From Temnothorax longispinosus (Eukaryota; Arthropoda; Insecta; Hymenoptera; Formicidae), in the NCBI RefSeq assembly GCF_030848805.1, contig NC_092368.1, positions 585,441 through 649,440 of the forward strand: a stretch of 64,000 nucleotides of DNA. The letters are read 5' to 3'. This document shows positions 13,679 through 26,818 of this stretch, piece after piece. The number at the start of each line of letters is the position of its first letter. The stretch's first letter is position 1. Under the pieces are notes generated by a model. It saw only the letters and a list, made by a program, of their open reading frames with translations. It was not told the origin of the DNA and did not search any database. A program made the translations under genes and the position numbers.

Positions 13679-16600
13679 GTAAATCGTGTGTATGAGAGGA
13701 AAGGTGTTAATTTTGATGCAATCGTATATACAATCTATTAATCTGCCAAACATTTGGGCCATTGTTCGTTTCTGTTTTCGGCTGATATTAAAAGTTATGT
13801 TAAAGGTCGATGGTATACATAGAGAACGATTTATATCAGATTTTAAAGTATCGACGCGTAAATTTATTTAGGCCGCGCCGACGTCGATCGGCATCGAATC
13901 GATGCATTACGAGACGTCGAATCTACCCTTCCCGAGCGTGACCCTTTGTCCAAATGACCGTGTCGACTGGAGTCGCGCCCTCGAGCTCGAGCCGAGGATT
14001 TTCTCTAACGTTACCGACGAGGCAAGTGTCGAAACTTTTCGGAAAATACTGGGCAAGCTTTCCGTGATGAGCTTCGGGGATTTCGACGAGCTGGATTTTC
14101 TGAAGAAGCAGAATGTTCGTAGTCTCGCGGGTAGGACATCTTATATCCTCCTAAACTTTTTCCAACGCGAGCGTAAATATATTATAACGATCTTGGACGT
14201 TTCTGATTCCATCTTCAATACCTACCAGAGACAAGACACACCGATGTCTTGTGAGATATCGGTAGTTAATGCGCAAATTTCGATAACATTGTTTATATAT
14301 AAATCAATCAATCTTTATTTACTTCAGCTTATTGCCAAGAAGCGGACTTGGTTTACAAAAATTACTTGATCCACTCATACCATCCATGTCCATACCAATC
14401 ATCGTACTTACTATCATCTATTCTTCCTTACTCCAGTCTCTTTTTCTTTTTCCACAATTTCTTTAATACATTCCCTTTAACGCTATCCAATTCATCATTC
14501 CATTATCTTTCTAATATTTCTCTCTTATTTCTATCTAACTTTGTAAACCAATCTTTGGTCATATCACCTCATATTCCTCTACATAATGACTAATACAATC
14601 CCTTCATCCTTGTACCCAGACCACACATAGCATTTCATCAACTTGTTTAAATCGAGATCTTATCTCGAGCATTTTAAATGCATATGTGTGCGTTGCGTTT
14701 CTCTCGCTGTAGCTGAAGAATAATTATTATCGGACAGGTATCAACATCACTCAAGTGCTGCACGAGGTAATGCCACGCTGCGACCAATTGCTGTCCACCT
14801 GCTGGTGGCGCAACGCCAATCGCAATTGCTGCGAGATCTTCGAGGTGCAGAAGACCGAATACGGTTTCTGTTACTCGTTCAATTCTGAAGTGGCGCAGAC
14901 AGCACCGGCGAATCTCACGGAATCGCGGCCACGAAGAGCGTCGGGCTACGGCGATTGGAGCGGCGTCAAGGTTACGATTCATCTGGGAAACATATCGAAG
15001 CCACCAAATTCCGGTAAGGGCAATGCTGGTATGTAATATTCTACGTGGCGGGGCGTAACGATCTACGAAGAATCGATGTTATCGCGCAACCAGCGCGATG
15101 AAGCAAAAAGATGCCTCGCTCTAATATACTCATTTCACAAAAAAATATAATTATCTTGAATAAATTGTATTGAGAATCTAGAAATCGCGTGCGGTGACCA
15201 AGTGTTGATTTTCTAGTCGCGCTGCTGGTTATTGCAGTATTATTTTGAAAGATTCAGAGCTTGATCAATTCGAAATTGAACAGCTTCTCAGCAAAGTCGC
15301 CTCGGTCCGAAAGTAGAAATTCTTCCAATGTAATATTTTGTCAATAATATAAAACAATGGCTGCATTCCGATATACTACGGGATTGATAGGATTGTAGAT
15401 TTATTGTAAGAATTAATAAATTCCATTTCTATCAGTAATATCATTATCTTTGCAGCCCCTTCAAGGAGTCTAGGCTTTCATTTTCATCGAAAATACATTT
15501 CTGATTAATATATTTCTGATTTCTTTTAATGTATAATCCTGTATTAGTATTTTTAGGCAACTTGTGAGCACAATTTCAATTTAGATCGTTATTGCATTGT
15601 TTGTTGTTGCAATATTTGGACAAAGGAACGTAAACGCATTATTTGAATAAACATTTAGCGTAAATCCAAACTCGGGGGCCGAGGGAGAAGAGAGGAACCG
15701 TATAATGGCAAACAAAATGTAAACTCGGGTAAACCGTATGACGGATTAATAACTAATGCTATTTCTGTTATCCGTTAAATGACGAAGTATACATCAACGA
15801 CACGTCGTTACTAATCCACCGTTATGCAAACCGCGCCGCGCGCGGGAGTCTCGCAAATATGATTTTAATATCCTCGCGAAAGCCGCCGACCGCTCGAGGA
15901 TGCATTTTGAATAGGACGCGACTTCCATTCTGCCGTAATGTCGCTCCTTTTATTACCCGATGCGAAATGGAAAGGGATTTATCGTAAACTGCAAAATCGA
16001 TATATCGGCGCCGTATTGCGCGCGGCAGTTATTGAAATGTCGCCTTCAAAGAACTTCACGGTCCCGTCCGCGCTATACCGGGGTTCTAAGCCGCTCTGAC
16101 CGGATCTACGTCAGAACCGGATCGACGAAAGAGAGGATTTCCAGCGTGAAAAGTTAAAAAATTGTATCTCCGCTGATATATCATTAACCTTAATACCCAA
16201 TTGTTATATAGAGGAGATTGATGGCGTCTTGGTGATAATAAACGAGCCCCGGGTCTGGCCCAACAGCGGCACCATGATACCGTCGGGCTCGCTGGTCAGC
16301 GTGTCCTTGGAATGCGTTTCCGGCCACGCCACTCAGCGAGTCCTCGAGCTGGACAAGGACAAGCAACCGTGCCAATACGACGAGGCCGGCATGTACAAGC
16401 AGGAGACCTGCCTATCGCTCTGCAAACGTTACTGGGTCGCCAAGTATTGCCGCTGCAACCCGTCCTTTCTGTTTCCCGCAAGTACGATATCTTTCAGCGG
16501 AGACAACGCGACGACGACTTCGTTAACGGTTTTTTTTCTCACGCGTGTGTTTCAGCCGGCCACTTCCGCGACTGCACCATCGAGGATTTCATCTGCCTGA

Positions 16601-18034
16601 TCGATTACAACGGTGAGCGAGATTCCTTATCTATGGGAATTTCATTTACGTGACTCGCGAATGTATTTTAAATATAATTAGCCGGATATGAATGTAACTT
16701 GCTTTTGCGAAACGGCTGGATGGCGATGCAAGATGTGTTCAACGACTACATCGTTCACTTTGGCGGCGAGTACCCGCACGGCATTCCAAGCATGATTTGC
16801 AACTGCTTACCGGAATGCGACTACTACGTCTACAGTACCCAGTTTTCTAACGTGCCGCTACATAACATGAATGACATTATGCTGGACGTGCATTTCATAG
16901 GGCAAACTAGTTTTCGTTACAAAACGGACATAGTTTTCACACAAATGGATCTCCTCGGTGAGTTCTCTGCATTTTTTACAAAATATACGCGCCTATTACA
17001 TATTTTATATTTTCGTCTGAAAGCCCCCTGAAATTTAGTATGAAAAACGATAAATAAATAAACTCTAAAGCTAGTTCTTTATCTAACATCCTTAGTTTAA
17101 GAGAAATATCAGATCTCATATTTCTAATTAGCTTAAGATTTTATTCCGAAAAAAATAGTATCATTAATTATAATTACCACGTCGGGTTTGAGAAATTTAT
17201 AGAGACGAGACGAGAGAAGCGGAAGCGGAAAAAACGTTCGTAAAATGTCACTTTATTCAAATTCGCTTTCGGAGATTTGCGAGGAACTTTAATTTGCGGC
17301 GCCTTAATTATTTCCCTATCTCTATTAGCCGCTCCGCGGCGGTTTTCCCGTGTATAATGAGTCCCGCGAGATACTAAGTTACGAATTCATGGTGCCCTCA
17401 TGCCTCTTGCTCAAAATGTTTACGTCGCAAACGACTATCTTGGATATTATTCGTGATCTTATCGTAAGAAAGTAAAGTGTCTAGCCACGAAAGATGTATA
17501 AAACTGCATGTGGGTGTGTGTGTGTGTGTAAAAGTTACACGAAAGATGTCTAATGTTATACGTTTTACGTGTGTAAAATTTTGCCTAGCTTAACATCGCG
17601 TCGCGGAAATTAAAGCCAACACGTAAATCACCGCTTAGAAACAACCCGCTTCGATTTCGCTTAAACGTCATCCGTATCCCAATATCACCAAATGTTTTGC
17701 CACGATCATCATATTAATAACTCGAAGCCCTAAAGCGATTTGCATATACTTCCTCGCAGTGTCTTTCGGCGGCATAATCGGCTTGTTCCTGGGCGGCTCG
17801 CTGCTCAGCGCCGTCGAGCTGGTTTATTATCTGGCGGTGGCGGTATTCTCGTCTCTACGCTCACGACAGAGGAGAACCGAAGGAGAGCGAAGAGCCCGAC
17901 GATCAAGCGTGACGCACGTCCACGCAGCGGCGGTGCTGCCCATTTTGGATTACAACCCTCTGAAACCGCCGGCGAGGAGGATACCGATTTTCCCGAATTA
18001 CGGCCTCGCAGAATTGAATTTGAACAGATATTGA
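13403..18034 (+). CDS. pickpocket-type DEG/ENaC sodium channel subunit, seven exons, complete
   Basis: This gene encodes a subunit of a trimeric, amiloride-sensitive-type cation channel in the plasma membrane. In insects the family serves taste, pheromone, mechanical and fluid sensing. The exons (13403-13678, 13872-14130, 14738-15013, 16212-16481, 16556-16612, 16682-16957, 17760-18034) join in frame through GT-AG introns to 1689 nt, 562 aa. Visible features are: a basic N terminus; the TSLHG gating motif (His-Gly at 51-52); TM1 near 64-86; FPSVTLCPN just outside it; a cysteine-rich ectodomain including CNCLPEC at 419-425; and TM2 near 474-500, beginning FGGIIGLFLGGS. GGS at 483-485 sits where the family has its G/S-X-S selectivity filter. 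The length is normal for the family. The start is the first ATG after an in-frame stop, but tatcag just before it could also be a 3' splice site, so a further 5' exon is possible. The exact paralogue is not assigned. Confidence 0.93.
13872..14130 (+). other. exon 2 of the DEG/ENaC gene
   Basis: Follows a 193-nt intron ending in tttag and ends in phase 1 at gtagga. It encodes the conserved post-TM1 FPSVTLCPN segment and an N-glycosylation sequon (NVT). Confidence 0.88.
14738..15013 (+). other. exon 3 of the DEG/ENaC gene
   Basis: Acceptor cggacag, donor gtaagg, phase 1 at both ends. It begins with an NIT sequon and is cysteine-rich (CWWRNANRNCC). Confidence 0.9.
16212..16481 (+). other. exon 4 of the DEG/ENaC gene
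   Basis: Acceptor tatatag, donor gtacga, phase 1. It follows the longest intron of the gene (1198 nt). It holds the CQYDEAGMYKQETC and CRCNPSF ectodomain cysteines. Confidence 0.9.
16556..16612 (+). other. exon 5 (57-nt mini-exon) of the DEG/ENaC gene
   Basis: Follows a 74-nt intron whose acceptor is tttttttctc...tttcag; donor gtgagc. Only 19 codons, but they are needed to join the cysteine-rich blocks in frame (GHFRDCTIEDFICL). Confidence 0.85.
16682..16957 (+). other. exon 6 of the DEG/ENaC gene
   Basis: Acceptor aattag, donor gtgagt, phase 1. It carries CNCLPECDYYVY, the best family signature in the ectodomain. Confidence 0.9.
17760..18034 (+). other. exon 7 (terminal coding exon) of the DEG/ENaC gene
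   Basis: Acceptor cctcgcag. It encodes TM2 with GGS and a basic cytoplasmic tail of about 60 residues; stop TGA at 18032-18034. Confidence 0.9.
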
Positions 18035-18337
18035 ATTACCGTGAAGTTTTTCGATACGCGGGCGGGGAGGTGGTCTCTATCATAGCCGAGCCACCGCGAA
18101 ATTTGAGAAGGTAAAATAAGAGAGGAGGTTTATCTATATACTATTTCTCTTTGAATCGATATTCGTCGAAATGTGGACGCGTATGCATGCGCGAGCGCGC
18201 ACGTGTCTACGTATATTCCGCTAATGGAATTCTGTATTTTTCCAAAGTCGCGAGGAGAACAAACAAAATTTTTCAGAACAGGAGCCCCAGCTATTCCCAT
18301 TCCTAAATCGTCCGGAATCGAGAGTACTGTCTGTTAG

Positions 18338-18343
18338 AATAAA
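18338..18343 (+). terminator. candidate poly(A) signal of the DEG/ENaC gene
   Basis: An AATAAA about 300 nt after the stop, followed within 40 nt by GT-rich sequence. A second AATAAA at 18864-18869 is a fair alternative. Confidence 0.35.
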
Positions 18344-18517
18344 CGGGTTCCGTCCTGTTCTTCATAGACATGTTGGTTATTGTGTTTTACCGTGGGAGGC
18401 TATTCCCATAAATCAGGAAGTAGCTGCGATATTGATCGGATTTGACAAGGAAATCGAGAATGCCTTGCTCACGCGAAATCTGGTATCTACCTTCTAAAAC
18501 CCATGTTCCTGCGCGCA

Positions 18518-18520
<3 letters not shown>

Positions 18521-18562
<42 letters not shown>
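18521..18562. repeat. (GT)n microsatellite followed by GA-rich run
   Basis: About 20 GT repeats, then a GA-rich stretch to about 18620. It lies in or just after the 3' UTR of the channel gene. A shorter GT run sits in intron 6 at about 17513-17529. Confidence 0.95.
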
Positions 18563-18565
<3 letters not shown>

Positions 18566-18629
18566 CGTATCAAAGAGAGGAAGAGAGGGAGAGAGGGAGG
18601 AAGAGAGAGAGAGAGAAAGCGCAGCTCAT

Positions 18630-20515
18630 ATTTTATTCAACGTTATATATGATACGTACCTTCCATCTTGCCACTTTGCGGCCGCGTAATGCTTGACTTC
18701 AATAATACACGCCATACATTTTACATGCATGTCAAGCGACTTTCTTGATGCTTTTTCGAGATGGACTAGCGAGCCGAACAATTGTGTAACGAGTATTTAC
18801 TCGTTATTCGAGAAGATGCCACTAATAGCTTTAACGAGAAAGTTGCAATGTGTATGGAGGAAAAATAAAGTAAAGAATATCTCTAAAGAAAGAAAATGTA
18901 AAGGCAATTGTTGAATACAAAGACGGCTTGATGCGATAAATTAATTAAATTTCAACAAATTAATGGCTCGTGCGTTAGATTCATGTTAAGGTATTTTAAA
19001 CAGTGACGGAAAATGTAAACGTAGCCAGACGGCGAATTATTTACGTTATATCCTCCACAGCGGACATACAATTAGAGGATCGCTAAGTAAGTTAATATAA
19101 AATGAATGTGTTTTATTTAGCTCGGATTTTATTTTTACTCTTTAAAACAGCAGAAACAGAAACATAAATTAAGTTTCTTACAATTCTGGACTTTTTGTTT
19201 AAAAACACTTTTATCCTCCTCCTCTTTATATAAAGTAGGCTTAAAAAAAGCTGAGTGCAGTTCAAATTTAGTTAAGAAACATGCGAATACGGGATATATA
19301 AGTGTAATCCTGAAATTTTTACGTATTATTCAATTTTCAGGTTTGTGAAATACTGTTAGTTAATATTCTATTATGTAAGATTAAAATGTTTTTTAACAGT
19401 TGCTGTTGCATGTGAAAATACCACAATGTCATATATGTATGCGTATATATTAATAATTACATAATTATGAATCAATTAAACATTTAATTATATTTTGTAT
19501 AACGAATATTGAATGCGAGGTCAATATTAGATATTAAATTAAATTAATCAAAAATTTTCCAATTAAATATTAGCAATTTAACTGCTGATAAAAGACACAA
19601 GAACAAAATTTACTGTGTACCTATGCTGTAAGTAAGAACAGCCCAGCAAAATGAATATGTAATTATGCACTTTTAAATTGCAGTTTTACATTTAAGTTTT
19701 AAATTAATTCAAATGTAAAATTGCTCAAATTAAGCTAATTTAACGTTTAATCGTGAAAAATAAATCCTAAATTAACTTTAAACAGGATGAAACTCTTCCC
19801 TTGATGGAAAAAAAAGTGCGATAAAGTCCGAGAATCCTACATGTATACTTCCCAGTTATCGTCGTTTCACATCTGCAAAAATGCTTGTGTCGACAAAATA
19901 CGGTCACAAGCGTGCAATCGCAGAATTTTAGATGATCGTTGAAATGTATGAATAACGGGAATAAATCGCGCAGATGGCCGCATATTCGGTGCACTCGGTA
20001 AATTGCCGGTCGCGGTTCACGCCATTTGTGAGAGACGTTGCAATGTACGCAAATAATGCACAAAAATCCGTCTTGAAACCTCAACTTACTCGCGAGACGC
20101 GATACTGTTATCGATGTTATATTATCGGTGCGTTATATAACGACATTATTACCGTACGTATCCCGACAGCTATTTTCCGTCTATCTCGAGAGGAAAAATT
20201 CGGCGTCGGGAAGTTGCGTCGGGAAAAAAATAGCGGGCTCGTCGTTACTAAGGACGCAGTTATATCTCGCGGCGTGGCGATTTTTCGAGCAACGACGGGG
20301 CCGGATTTTTCCCTTCAGACAGCGCTCGTTTTCACGCTATTGAAAATAACCGGGTGCACTTAAAGCAGCAGATAAGACACGCGCATCCCATTTTTCCATT
20401 TTTCCGCGACACGCGGGAAAACGCTTTAGAGCGCGCGCGGTTGAGCCGGAAGTAAATGTACCAGCCGTCTGGCCAGGCTCCATTTGGCCATTTATTATTT
20501 ATGAGAAGGATAGAA
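18630..20515. other. no gene seen
   Basis: AT-rich to 19950, then a CpG-richer block (19970-20450) with only shadow frames. Confidence 0.4.
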
Positions 20516-20516
20516 G

Positions 20517-20541
20517 AAGAGAGAGAGAGAGAGAGAGTGAG
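20517..20541. repeat. (GA)n microsatellite
   Basis: A short GA dinucleotide run. Confidence 0.85.
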
Positions 20542-20878
20542 AGAGAGGGACGGGGTGGAAGGAGAGGCGAGAAGTTGCGCTGGCCGTCCGACCAACAACA
20601 TCAACCATCCGGGAAAAAAATCCCTTTTCTCGCGCTTTATCTCTTTTTAGAAGCGCCGTCCGCCGAGATTCATCCACTGTGAAAGGGAGATACTTGACGG
20701 GAGGATATGTCCCTCTAGTCCCTTCCTTTTTTCTACTGCGTTTTAAAAGCATCCGTCGCGGATTGAGCCAGCGTAGCTTATTATAAACTGCACTGCTGCA
20801 GCTGCGACGTCGTATACATATGACTATGTCAACTGAAACGGTCAAACTCTTTCTTTGAATGGATAACAATGTTGTCCC

Positions 20879-21353
20879 ACTCTCTAAATCTCATAGAGTT
20901 TCGCCACTAATATATTAGAATGATTGCGACAGTCGCTACAAAAGAAAGAATTGTCACTTTAATTTGAGTAAATGCGGGCACTCATAAGGTAGGAGTGAAT
21001 TTTTCACTCAAATTTTTAAAGCGGCTACTCTACCGGAGTGATACGATCTCATTCTAAAGCTATAGTGAATCACGAGTCGCTAAAGATCGACTGATAAATG
21101 AATCTAACAGAGCAAAATTTTCCACTCAAAATCGTAGAGCGACATAATTCACTCCTACGGGCACTGATCTACTGCACTCGAAAAGAGTGCCCTTTCACTC
21201 AAATGGAGTACGATTTCACTCCAACTTATAGAGCGCAATTTTACTCTCTCTTAGAGTGGCGGATCACTCGAACTGTCAATTTTCACTTTTCGTTACACTT
21301 GAATTTCACTCGTTTTGAATGATATTTCACTCTCTTCGACTTTTAGAGGAGTA
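20879..21353. mobile_element. CACTC-rich MITE (copy 2, longest)
   Basis: It starts actctctaaatctcat and ends with the inverted form (cttttagaggagta). The interior repeats the pentamer CACTC or GAGTG about a dozen times in both orientations. The first 115 bp match 34230-34345 in reverse, and the right end matches 3500-3522. No coding capacity is visible, so it is a non-autonomous DNA element of a family I cannot name. Confidence 0.65.
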
Positions 21354-23136
21354 TATATACACATATAAAAGTCTACCTATAAAGAAATTGAAATTCGCGA
21401 GCGGTCATTTTAACCACTTCAGTCTTTCTAGTGGTAAACTCCTGCGGATATTGCTCGCAGGATCTGCTGCGGGCAGACCAAAGATCTACGGTTGAACAGA
21501 AGCAGATAGAAAAACGAAGTAGCCGGGGAGAGAAAAGGGAAAGCTTGGAAGTGCAAGCAAAGAGAAAGGGGGAAAAGGGGGGCGGTTGCTGGTGGCGGGA
21601 CGGTTCACTGCTGCTCGAAAGGACGGCGAAGTGGGTAAAGGCCGAGAGCGCGGAAGAAGAGGAAGAAGAAAAGGAAGGAAAAGAGACGGGGAAGAAGCAG
21701 GAGGAAGCAGAAAAACCGATCGTTGTCAGGGAAACGAAGGAAATCTGCATTTTGTCAAACTGTCGCTTGGAAGTTCGCGGGCGCGTCCGGAGCACGGGAG
21801 GGTGAAAGGTGAGGGTGGCAGGACGCGGGGAGGGAGGGCGGCAAAGGAGGGAATGAGGGTGGTGGTGAGGGATCGTCGAGTGGCGCGGGAATGGAAAAAG
21901 GACGAGCAACGCGGCGCGGCCTGGCCCCGAAGAAGGAAGCGGCGAAGTTTCGAGTAACTCTCCGGCGTGCTGTTATCTAAACCCTTCACGTAGGCGTCTC
22001 GAGTGGATCGAAGTCGAAGGCTCGCTCCTTGCCGGGAATATCGGTGTATTACTTTCGATAGGAATCCCACAGACGGTAACTCGCCCCCGCCTAATTGACA
22101 GCTAAGCATTGTCCTGATCCTGCCGTGAATATATATAAGAGCCGTAAAAGGAATTAAGATAATCTACGAATGTTCTTTCCATGGAAAAATCTATTGTTTA
22201 AATAAAAGCGGTATATCGGAACGCGTATTGATTTTCGAACGTCGCGATTAACCTTTTTTTTTTAATAATCCGGCGCAATGTAATAAATGATGATTGAATT
22301 TGATATTTATATATATAACTTCGTGTATCGATATCTGTATGTCAATTAAAAATCATCCCGGTATTAATATCGCTATCATATAAAGCGGCCGCGTCTAAAT
22401 TACAATTAATTATATTACATTAATGATCTTATTTAACATAAATTATAATAACGACTATACTATATCAATAACGTAATATAAAACCATTTTTACTTTCATA
22501 TTATATTAAATCAAACTCAAGCGGTCACATTTAGCAACGAATGCGCCTTTCGAAATGAACGTTCTGATATCATTCGCGACATCACCCTCCAGAAGAATGA
22601 GCTCATTACGATAAATGCGACGTCGATGACTGTTAAGGAGGACAGGGCTGCACTTTCAGCCGCGTCTGCTCTTCGGCCCCGATAAATTAAATCTTTCCTT
22701 CGACCTGCGTACACTCTCTCTTTGTCCCTTCACTTCGGAAAGGGGGAGAACTCCGATGTGGCGATGGGGAAGAGGCATCGCGCTTGCTTGGCTGCTTTCT
22801 TGGTAATCTTGAAATAGGGTACAGCAGTACGAGCGTTGGTCGCCTGCCAAGCGACTTTAAGCTTCCTTCCTTTCCGAGGATTGGAAATATCTTTGTCGAC
22901 GTGCGCCGTAAGGATCACGGTAACGGAAAGCAGGGAGCACTCGTCGAAAATGCGAAACATGGCGCACCAATATCAAATGCACAAGAAGTACGACGAATGT
23001 CTGAGATTATGCGATCTACGTCTCGCAGATTTTCGTCCGGGGAAAATTTTCTTTTAATGTTATGAAAAGTCTAAAAGCCTGTATAGGAAAGAGAACGCCG
23101 AATGCAAAATTAAAATGGATTGATATTATAACCGGA
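21354..23136. other. no gene seen; purine-rich CpG block 21480-21960
   Basis: A 178-codon open frame on the - strand here is low-complexity Ser/Pro/Phe sequence that simply mirrors the purine-rich + strand. I do not consider it a gene. Confidence 0.45.
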
Positions 23137-23244
23137 CCCAGACAGCATCGTGTCCAAAATCGGGACGTAAGACGTCTTAAAGAAGTCTTAAAGACGTCTT
23201 TAAGACGTCTTACATCCCGATTTTGAACATGCGTGCTGTCTGGG
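23137..23244. mobile_element. 108-bp palindromic element, AAGACGTCTT family (copy 1)
   Basis: The ends are cccagacagc and gctgtctggg. Between them the two halves pair almost completely (tgtccaaaatcgggacgtaagacgtctt on one side, its complement on the other), with tandem AGACGTCTT words at the centre. No coding capacity. Copies 2 and 3 lie at 39819 and 40065. Confidence 0.75.
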
Positions 23245-23781
23245 GAGACAACGACATGCCTTTCAGTTAAATGTAAATGTGTATATGTATCTCAAATCTA
23301 TCTGAAAAATTCTCTGAAATAGCTCGAGCTATCATCGCGCTCGTGAGTCGATATCGCCGACGTATGTATTCTCGACAGAAACGACGAGACATTTTACGAA
23401 ACTACCTCTTTCGCTCTCTCTCGCGCGATCTTTCGAATGCGTTTCCTCGAAAATGGAAATATGGCCTTCGAGCGTCGTCGTCGTCGTCGTCCGTCGTCGT
23501 CGGCTTTAGAGCCGGCGTCGCAGTTAAATCTTCCTGAAACGCAATACCTTCTTTCAGTACGTAAGACACACGGTCTCGCTGGATCAAGCGGCGCATTGCG
23601 AGCGCAGCTGCACGCCGAGAGTTCGCGAGCGCGAGATGCATAACTCTCAATTTGCCCGTCGGCAGGCCCGATATTACTTCCCTCGTATTCGATACACAGG
23701 GTGTTTCGCCATTGAATGTTTGCAGATAAACGTATACAAAGTTGTTAGTGTCATTTGTGTCTCTCTTATATATACACGCCA

Positions 23782-23880
23782 CCCAGGTAGCAAGGTGACG
23801 TCTATTTGACGTCCAAAGACGTCTCTAAATGTCGATTAGACGTCATTAAGACGTCATTTGACGTCACTCTGCTACTGGGG
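23782..23880. mobile_element. 99-bp palindromic element with GACGTC words, CCCAGGTAGCA ends
   Basis: The ends cccaggtagcaaggtgacgtc and the inverted gacgtcactctgctactggg face each other. Six GACGTC-type words fill the interior. It is related in design to the cccagacagc family but has different ends. Confidence 0.7.
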
Positions 23881-26704
23881 AGTTTTTTCGAAAATTTTGT
23901 GCGCAAAAAATTATTCGAATTCCATTATTATTATTAGTGTAAATCCCATATTCAACAATTATTAATTAATATCTTAAGTTAATGCAACGTAGTGCAAATA
24001 ATAATAATAAAAATAATAATAATCGTATCAATTACAAAAAAAAAAAAAACAATGATCCTACTCTGACCTAAAAAAGAGTATCCCGTTGCGGGGCACCTTG
24101 TATAGCTCAACTCGCTCTTAGATATGGAAGACTATACCCTCGGAAGTGGGTGATACTTCAGCGGAATGGTTCGCCACGTCGTCGCTAGGCTCGTCGATAT
24201 TCTGGATAGTTTTCCGCCGGGAAACGCGTCCGCCCATTTTTCCTCGAGCGCACGGAAAACTGGAGCGACACGCCGGTGCTTAGCCCTGAGCTGCCGCCGA
24301 CAAGTGCATTCTTCGGGACCGCGTTCTCCGAGTTTAGGTTTTCGTAAAAGATACGATAGAAACGTCATGAAAACACAACGGCACCCAAAAACACGATTAA
24401 TTATTGTGCGCGCGTAATAATAAAATAATAAAGTAAAGAAAATACAAGGCACGCACCAAGAAGTTTCTGAATGTCGGCGAACTTTTGATCTAGGATTTTT
24501 CCCGGAAAGAAAGAATCTTAATTGGATAGCTCATCCTTCCGGCAACTTGGAAATCTCAATTTCCATCCTTGGATGTCATAATAACCGGAGTTGGTTGAAA
24601 TAACTATGTACAGTTTTGAGAGTCAACAGTATTGTAGCTAAATTAGTTACGATGTTCGTCATTATCATACGTACACGACGCAATGCCATTCGCATTTCAC
24701 GAGATTTCAGAGTGTCAGAAATTTCAAGAACCGTCGGTTACTTTTCACTTAGCTATTGTCTCATTGTTTGGATCTTATTCGAGGATTCTGTCGCAAACAT
24801 TAAAGAACACTTCACACGGAAGCGCAACCCTTGACATCTGAATCACTCGAGGAACTTCCTGGAGACGCCCCATTAATTTCCAAATTTAACGCAGCTTATG
24901 ATGTACAGACTCTTATTTTGATATTTTTTAATATCGAAACATACCTAAAGATCGATCTGCTAAATATTTTGCCAGCAATATCGCGAATGCTGGCAATGTC
25001 GAAAAAATTTCTGTGGATGCAAATGTTTGCAGTCTGACGACAGGCACATTTCCTCGCAGTCTACGATGCGTACGCTTCCTTCCGTGAAACTGCGAAACTT
25101 TGAGATATAGCGCGAGAGCAACGACGTAGAAAATTCAATCAGTTCGATCGTGTTAGTTTTGCGGGGAGATCATGTATTTTGCGCTAAAGTCGATTTAGCG
25201 TGCGTAGAGAAGATAAGCGCCAACGGTGTAGTCCGTAGCGCGTACCGCGTTGAAGAAGAAGAAGATCTACGGGATCCTGGGCTAAAAGCAAAAGTCTGCG
25301 AAACAAGAATCGTCGAAGCTGTAAGCGTGCAACGATAAGAACTTGAAAAGACCTGAACTGTATATATTCGAAAACTCTCGTAGATTTGACAATTTGCCGA
25401 AACGAAACAAAGTTCAACGAAACCCTATGAAATTAGGCATCTCAATGTTATTTAACTCCCCAATTATAGCGTAAAATTGGTAGATTATCTTTCCTAGTCT
25501 ATAATATTTGCGAAAATAATTTACCAGCAGTTTCACGACAGCTTGCAGAACGAAATATATCCATGTAAAAATCTCTGTAACGACTGCAGATTTTGTAGTT
25601 TATTTAGGAGGAATTTTTCAATGAAGGACGAGAGAAGTATTTCACCAAGTCATTATCATTTTTAAAGCGGACGTATCGTCAGTCCGGTAATCTCATTTCC
25701 CTTTAACAACTTCTTTCCGAGCGGAGAGATGCGATTAATAGCATGGAGTCGGACGCGATTAAGATCACCTGTCAACCTGGCTTAAATTTAACTATCGATC
25801 CTGGGTTTTACTGTGCCGTGCTGTATTGCTCTCACGTATTTTTCAACTCCATTTTTTATCCGGTTAACCTCACATCCGTATAAAAATTTGAGACGAAAAT
25901 ACAATTCGACGTAATAAAATAATCGTAATTCAATTATAAGAAAAGATCAACGGTAAGAAGTTTTTATTAAGACATATTTAGCCGTAATTATGAACGAAAA
26001 AAAATGATATTTTAACTTAATCATGAAATATTAAAACTGCAGAGTAATAACTTTTAAAACTATCGAATACTTTTAAACATTTCTCTTATAATTTAAAAAA
26101 TCATAACTTTATTTAGGAATATATAGCCTATTAAAAATGATGTACGTCTCGTTTTAAATATCAAATTTTCAACTATATGAAAATGAAGAGTTATATTCCA
26201 GCGCTTATTAAAAATACCACTCCTATATTCAATATAAATTATTGCAATGTGCAAATAAAAATTTTACATTAATGCTAATTTCCCACTAAATTGTTGGCAG
26301 ATTATAAATTAACCAAAATCAAAGTTCCTATGTCGCGGAATTTCAGGAATCCCGTATCCAAATATTTGCGGCATTTTATTTGGCGCGTTTGGCTCAGCAC
26401 TCTGTCTTCTCCGAACTCATCTTTTCTTTCAGCTTCTTTTTATTCTTTCTTTCTCCGTGCTTTCTCTCATCATCATCGTGATTTCAACCCTGAAATATGT
26501 CCAAAACTTTGCCTCTTCTTAGCCAGGTAAGCTGTCGATAATGTTAAAGTTTGAAAAATATTGTTATACGTTTTAAACGTTACTTTCAAAAATTAATTTT
26601 ACTTTTGTTGGTTTTTGTTAAGTTAACGATAAAAATAACAACAATATTATAATAATTACAGATATTTAATTTTGTATGAATATAGTTTCTTTTTCTTAAA
26701 TTTA

Positions 26705-26818
26705 TAGATGGTACAAGCATAAAATTTATCTGAATCCGTATCTTAAAGATGGACTTTAAAGATAAACTTAAAGTTGACTTAAATCAATAAAATGTCCCCG
26801 ATAATCCAAAATATCTTC
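26705..26818 (+). repeat. dispersed repeat, copy 1
   Basis: About 115 bp matching 28447-28560 in the same orientation, with substitutions and small indels (shared words tataagcataaaat-ttatctgaatc, aactttaaagata). Identity of the family is unknown. Confidence 0.6.

Noticed and set aside
21373..21909. 178-codon open frame on the - strand
   Set aside because: Low-complexity Ser/Pro/Phe sequence mirroring a purine-rich + strand; overlapping open frames on the other strand; no domain.
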